9,408 bases of DNA, taken from assembly GCA_041581055.1 (NCBI GenBank), contig JBFGCT010000165.1:1-9408 (forward strand). Reading direction: 5' to 3'. The notes beneath the pieces were generated by a model that was given only the letters and a program-made list of their open reading frames with translations, ran no database searches and had not been told where the DNA came from. This document shows positions 6,528-9,408 of the stretch, one piece after another (the first letter of the stretch is position 1; each line of letters opens with the position of its first letter). A program made the translations under genes and the position numbers. The DNA is from JBFGCT01 sp041581055. Lineage in GTDB: Bacteria > Actinomycetota > Acidimicrobiia > Acidimicrobiales > Ilumatobacteraceae.

Positions 6528-6839
6528 ATGTACGCAGTGATCGCCTCAGGTGGCAAGCAGGAAAAAGTGGCCGAAGGCCAGCAGGTTCGGCTCGAATTGC
6601 TCGGCGCCGAGGAGGGGAGCGACGTCTCGCTGACCCCGGTGATGGTCGTCGACGGTGACACCGTCCTGGCCACCCCCGACGAGCTCGCCAAGGCGTCGGT
6701 GACCGGCAAGATCATCGGTCGCGTCAAGGGCGACAAGATCAACGGCTTCACCTTCAAGAAGCGCACCAACCAGCACCGCAAGTACGGGCACCGTCAGCAG
6801 TACCACCTGGTCGAGATCACCTCGATCACGGCGTCCTGA
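6528..6839 (+). CDS. rplU: 50S ribosomal protein bL21
   Basis: A 103-residue protein of normal length for bL21, which binds 23S rRNA in the large subunit. It opens with MYAVIASGGKQEKVAEGQ, the family signature (YAVI..GGKQ.KV..G), and has the conserved C-terminal half VKGDKINGFTFKKRTNQHRKYGHRQQYHLVEI. The ATG lies just behind a -10 box. rpmA follows after 37 bases, the near-universal arrangement, so the two are presumably co-transcribed. Confidence 0.98.
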   Translation: MYAVIASGGKQEKVAEGQQVRLELLGAEEGSDVSLTPVMVVDGDTVLATPDELAKASVTGKIIGRVKGDKINGFTFKKRTNQHRKYGHRQQYHLVEITSITAS

Positions 6840-6862
6840 CGCCGGTCCGGATCGATCGACGC

Positions 6863-6869
6863 AGAGGAG
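6863..6869 (+). promoter_or_regulatory. Ribosome-binding site of rpmA
   Basis: AGAGGAG, with its GAGGAG core 7 bases before the rpmA ATG at 6877. It contrasts with the leaderless-looking start of rplU, as expected for an internal gene of an operon. Confidence 0.75.
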
Positions 6870-6876
6870 CAACGTC

Positions 6877-7128
6877 ATGTCAAAGACCAAGGGCGGCGGT
6901 TCGACCCGCAACGGGCGCGACTCCAACGCGCAGCGCCTCGGCGTCAAGGTGTTCGACGGCACGGCGATCAGCGCCGGCACGATCATCGTCCGCCAGCGCG
7001 GCACGAAGTTCCATCCCGGCAAGAACGTGTCCAAGGGTGGCGACGACACGCTGTTCAGCACGATCGACGGCTCGGTCAAGTTCGGTCAGCGCAAGGGCCG
7101 CAAGGTCGTCGACGTCAACCCGCTCTGA
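6877..7128 (+). CDS. rpmA: 50S ribosomal protein bL27
   Basis: An 83-residue protein of the usual length for bL27, whose N-terminal tail reaches the peptidyl transferase centre. The family features are clear: SKTKGGGSTRNGRDSNAQRLGVK near the N-terminus (a variant of the common AHKKGGGS..NGRDS..), then IIVRQRGTKFHPG and VGRGKD-equivalent VSKGGDDTLF. The start follows directly after Met with no N-terminal extension of the kind cleaved by Prp in Firmicutes. It is the last gene of the plus-strand run; obg, often next, is not here. Confidence 0.98.
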   Translation: MSKTKGGGSTRNGRDSNAQRLGVKVFDGTAISAGTIIVRQRGTKFHPGKNVSKGGDDTLFSTIDGSVKFGQRKGRKVVDVNPL

Positions 7129-7242
7129 CGTCCGGATCGCTCGAAGCTCGCGGCGCTCGCCGCGCTTTCAACAGGGCAGTCGTCTCGTCCGGATCGCTCG
7201 AAGCTCGCGGCGCTCGCCGCGCTTTCTCAGGGCCGTCGTTTC
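7129..7242 (+). repeat. Tandem direct repeat: 41 identical bases, period 57, each with a hairpin
   Basis: Bases 7129-7169 and 7186-7226 are identical, and the following spacers are also similar (both contain CAGGGC, one base, then GTCGT). Each copy holds a stem: AAGC and GCGGC pair with GCCGC and GCTT around a GCTC loop, with a 2-base bulge (7144-7167 and 7201-7224), followed by a short T-run. The array begins at the first base after the rpmA stop and fills most of the gap to the convergent pckG gene. Likely roles are transcription termination or a REP-like dispersed element. There is no coding evidence. Confidence 0.85.
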
Positions 7243-7260
7243 TGTACCGTGAGGTCGACT

Positions 7261-7280
7261 CCTCTACGAGAGGCTTTTCT
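7261..7280 (+). terminator. Possible T-tailed terminator for the rplU-rpmA transcript
   Basis: CCTCT (7261-7265) and AGAGG (7269-7273) form a 5-bp stem with loop ACG, followed by CTTTTCT. This is the only stem here with a real T-run on the plus strand. It overlaps the last codons of the convergent pckG gene. The stem is short, so the call is tentative. Confidence 0.4.
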
Positions 7281-9054
7281 CGAGTTCGTCGACTTCGGCG
7301 GTCAGCTGTTTGGGGAGGCGGTCGCCGTACTTGGCGTAGTGCTCGCGGATCTGGGGGATCGCCGCCCGCCAGCCCTCGGTGTCGATGGTGAGCAGCCGGT
7401 CCAGGTCGGCGTCGGCGATCTCTAGGCCGTCGGTGTCGAGGGCGGCGGCGGTCGGCAGTTTGCCGATCGGCGTGTCGACCGCCGCCGACCCGCCGTCGAC
7501 CCGCTCGAACACCCACTTCAGCACCCGGCTGTTCTCGCCGAAGCCGGGCCACAGGAACCGGCCGTCCTCGTCGCGGCGGAACCAGTTGACGAAGAAGATC
7601 TTCGGCAGCTTGGACTCGTCGGTGCGGTCGGTCATCGACAGCCAGTGGGCGAAGTAGTCGCCGTAGTTGTACCCGCAGAACGGCAGCATCGCCATCGGGT
7701 CGAAGCGCAGCTCGCCCATCGTGCCCTCGGCGGCGGCGGTCTTCTCCGAGGCCATGATCGAGCCGAGGAACACGCCGTGCTCCCAGTTGTTGGCCTCGGT
7801 CACGAGCGGGACGGTGGAGGCGCGGCGGCCACCGAACAGGATCGCCGAGATCGGGACGCCGGCGGGATCCTCCCACTCGGACGCGATCGACGGGCACTGC
7901 GCCGCAGGCGCGGTGAAGCGGGCGTTCGGGTGGGCCGCGGGGGTGTCGATCTCGGGGTTCCACGGGTTGCCCCGCCAGTCGGTGGCGCGGGCCGGCGGAT
8001 CCTCGGTCATCTGCTCCCACCACACGTCACCGGTGTTGGTGAGGGCGGTGTTGGTGTAGATGCAGTTCCCCCAGAGCGTCTCCATCGCGTTGTGGTTCGT
8101 CTTGTGGCTCGTGCCGGGGGCCACCCCGAAGAACCCGGCCTCGGGGTTGATCGCGTAGAGCTGGCCGTCCTCGCCGAACTTCATCCAGCAGATGTCGTCG
8201 CCGACCGTCTCGGCCTTCCAGCCGGGGATGGTCGGCACGAGCATCGCCAGGTTGGTCTTGCCGCACGCCGACGGGAACGCCCCGGCGATGTACTTCGACT
8301 CGCCCTCCGGATTGGTCAGCTTGAGGATGAGCATGTGTTCGGCGAGCCAGCCGTCGTCGCGGGCCATCACCGAGGCGATTCGCAGGGCGAAGCACTTCTT
8401 GCCGAGCAGGGCGTTGCCGCCGTAGCCGGACCCGTACGACCAGATCTCGCGGGTCTCGGGGAAGTGGACGATGTACTTGTTCTCCGGGTCACAGGGCCAC
8501 GGCACGTCCTCGGCGCCGTCGGCGAGCGGCGCGCCGACCGAGTGGAGGCACTGCACCCAGTCGCCGTCGCCGAGCACGTCGAGCGCGCCCTGGCCCATGC
8601 GCGTCATGATTCGCATGTTGGCCGCCACGTAGGCCGAGTCGGTGAGCTGCACGCCGATGTGGGCGATCGGCGAGCCGAGCGGCCCCATCGAGAAGGGCAC
8701 GACGTACATCGTGCGGCCCTTCATCGCGCCGGTGAAGAGGTCGGTCAGCTCGACCTTCATCTCGCTCGGATCGCGCCAGTTGTTGTTCGGCCCGGCGGCG
8801 TCCTCGGTGGCCGAGCAGATGAACGTGCGGTCCTCGACGCGGGCGACGTCGGCCGGATCGGAGTGCGCCCAGTAGCTGTTGGGGCGCTTCGCCTCGTCGA
8901 GCTTGGTGAACGTGCCCGACTCGACCAGGTCGCCGCAGAGCCGGTCGTACTCCTGCTCGGAGCCGTCGCACCAGTAGATGTCGGCCGGCTGCATGATCCC
9001 GGCCCACCGCGCGACCCAGTCCTTCAACCGCTGGTTCGTGCTGGTACCGCTCAT
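7264..9054 (-). CDS. pckG: Phosphoenolpyruvate carboxykinase (GTP)
   Basis: A 596-residue cytoplasmic enzyme, normal for the GTP-dependent family, converting oxaloacetate and GTP to phosphoenolpyruvate, GDP and CO2, the entry step of gluconeogenesis. The kinase-1 loop is GAFPSACGKTN, with the reactive C264 of the GTP class. Other hallmarks are YGSGYGGNALLGKKCFALRIAS, the metal-binding VGDDICWMKF, INPEAGFFGVAPGTS, and the C-terminal guanine-site region FLWPGFGENSRVLKWVFER. The ATP-dependent family does not share these. The start is well supported: AGGAGG (plus-strand 9063-9068) lies 8 bases before the ATG. TACGGT on the minus strand (9109-9114) could be a -10 box, implying a leader of about 45 bases. 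It converges on rpmA and shares strand with the small protein gene at the right edge, 130 bases upstream. Confidence 0.98.
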   Translation of the reverse strand: MSGTSTNQRLKDWVARWAGIMQPADIYWCDGSEQEYDRLCGDLVESGTFTKLDEAKRPNSYWAHSDPADVARVEDRTFICSATEDAAGPNNNWRDPSEMKVELTDLFTGAMKGRTMYVVPFSMGPLGSPIAHIGVQLTDSAYVAANMRIMTRMGQGALDVLGDGDWVQCLHSVGAPLADGAEDVPWPCDPENKYIVHFPETREIWSYGSGYGGNALLGKKCFALRIASVMARDDGWLAEHMLILKLTNPEGESKYIAGAFPSACGKTNLAMLVPTIPGWKAETVGDDICWMKFGEDGQLYAINPEAGFFGVAPGTSHKTNHNAMETLWGNCIYTNTALTNTGDVWWEQMTEDPPARATDWRGNPWNPEIDTPAAHPNARFTAPAAQCPSIASEWEDPAGVPISAILFGGRRASTVPLVTEANNWEHGVFLGSIMASEKTAAAEGTMGELRFDPMAMLPFCGYNYGDYFAHWLSMTDRTDESKLPKIFFVNWFRRDEDGRFLWPGFGENSRVLKWVFERVDGGSAAVDTPIGKLPTAAALDTDGLEIADADLDRLLTIDTEGWRAAIPQIREHYAKYGDRLPKQLTAEVDELEKSLS

Positions 9055-9062
9055 GTCCGAGA

Positions 9063-9068
9063 CCTCCT
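9063..9068 (-). promoter_or_regulatory. Ribosome-binding site of pckG
   Basis: A consensus AGGAGG on the minus strand, 8 bases before the pckG start codon. It fixes the start of pckG. Confidence 0.85.
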
Positions 9069-9163
9069 GGGGGGATGCGTCCTTGCGTCCTGTGCGTTGT
9101 CATCGTGCACCGTAGGCGAGCCCAGCATGCCCCGCGCCGAGCCATTCGTCCCAACTCGCGCCC

Positions 9164-9178
9164 CGCCCGTGTCGGGCG
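9164..9178 (-). terminator. Hairpin after the small cold-shock-like gene
   Basis: CGCCCG (9164-9169) and CGGGCG (9173-9178) form a perfect 6-bp stem with a 3-base loop. On the minus strand it begins 6 bases after the TAA of the edge gene and precedes pckG. It probably ends that transcript, although no T-run follows on the minus strand. Confidence 0.4.
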
Positions 9179-9184
9179 ACGGCG

Positions 9185-9408
9185 TTACTCGGCGCCCGGG
9201 GTCGTCATGTCGACTTCGGAGCCGAGCCGCAGCCGTGTCGCCCGCCCGGCGTCGTCGATGTCGAAGACCACGCGCTGACCCTGGCGCAGCATGCGGAAGA
9301 TCGAGCCCTCGAGGGCGTCGGCCGCCAGCTCGTAGTCGTTCAGGTCGGTGTCGGCCATGATCAGGCCGTCGCCGGTGGAGGGGTCGTACGCCTTGATGAC
9401 GCCCTGCA
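9185..9408 (-). CDS. Small cold-shock-domain-like protein, start codon cut by the window edge
   Basis: Read from the right edge on the minus strand, an open frame gives QGVIKAYDPSTGDGLIMADT, then a DLNDYELAADALEGSIF segment, then LRQGQRVVFDIDD and RLRLGSEVDMTTPGAE before TAA (9185-9187). The first two bases are TG, so a single A outside the window would complete ATG directly before QGVIK, giving a 74-residue protein. The opening GVIKAYDPSTGDG and the RQGQRVVFDI strand resemble cold-shock/OB-fold proteins (G.VK.F....G.G; GQ.V.F.). The aromatic RNA-binding motifs KGFGFI and VFVHF are not conserved, so nucleic acid binding is uncertain. A role as a small OB-fold regulator is inferred. Confidence 0.75.
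   Translation of the reverse strand, partial: QGVIKAYDPSTGDGLIMADTDLNDYELAADALEGSIFRMLRQGQRVVFDIDDAGRATRLRLGSEVDMTTPGAE

Noticed and set aside
7129..7242. CRISPR array
   Set aside because: There are only two copies, the 16-base spacers resemble each other, and there are no cas genes nearby.
7645..9360. 571-codon plus-strand open frame opposite pckG
   Set aside because: Its product is repetitive R/G/V/A-rich sequence without motifs, opposite an unambiguous PEP carboxykinase, and it runs through the pckG ribosome-binding site.

Overview
The window is very GC-rich bacterial DNA (roughly 70% GC by eye, third codon positions almost all G or C). The gene content points to Actinomycetota: a TIGR03960-type radical SAM protein, its TIGR03936/DUF2344 partner, a compact RNase E/G, ribosomal proteins bL21 and bL27, and a GTP-dependent PEP carboxykinase. 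Several genes start almost directly behind a TAGNNT -10 box with no Shine-Dalgarno sequence, as leaderless actinobacterial genes do. A lineage such as Acidimicrobiia would fit, but this is an inference.

Layout, plus strand: a perfect hairpin at the left edge (end of an unseen upstream unit); radical SAM gene (104-2122); DUF2344 gene starting at its stop codon (2125-2832); a 120-base leader with two perfect hairpins; RNase E/G (2953-4734); a short gene with an in-frame TGA (4804-5109); a metallo-beta-lactamase-fold hydrolase related to alkyl sulfatases (5208-6479); rplU (6528-6839); and rpmA (6877-7128). A 135-base convergent intergenic region follows, with a 41-base sequence repeated in tandem and a possible terminator. 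On the minus strand lie pckG (7264-9054) and, at the right edge, an almost complete small protein resembling a cold-shock domain (9185-9408), whose start codon lacks only its first base here.

The main discovery candidate is the gene at 4804-5109. It reads as one continuous 101-residue protein if TGA at 4891-4893 is decoded as selenocysteine (residue 30). Coding character is the same on both sides of the TGA. Fifteen bases beyond (14 lie between) is a perfect 6-bp stem with a GGUC tetraloop, the same apical loop as the E. coli fdhF SECIS element. The U-containing motif (PTG-U-GKVAEV) and a lone Cys near the C-terminus resemble the layout of IscA/HesB-type proteins, so a HesB-like selenoprotein is proposed. 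A standard gene caller would miss it or report only a 66-residue fragment from GTG 4909.

The radical SAM, DUF2344, RNase E/G, bL21 and bL27 genes form a set often found together in bacteria and tied to RNA processing and ribosome assembly. Here the selenoprotein candidate and the hydrolase, each with its own apparent promoter, separate RNase E/G from rplU. obg, a common follower of rpmA, is absent; a convergent gluconeogenic gene follows instead.
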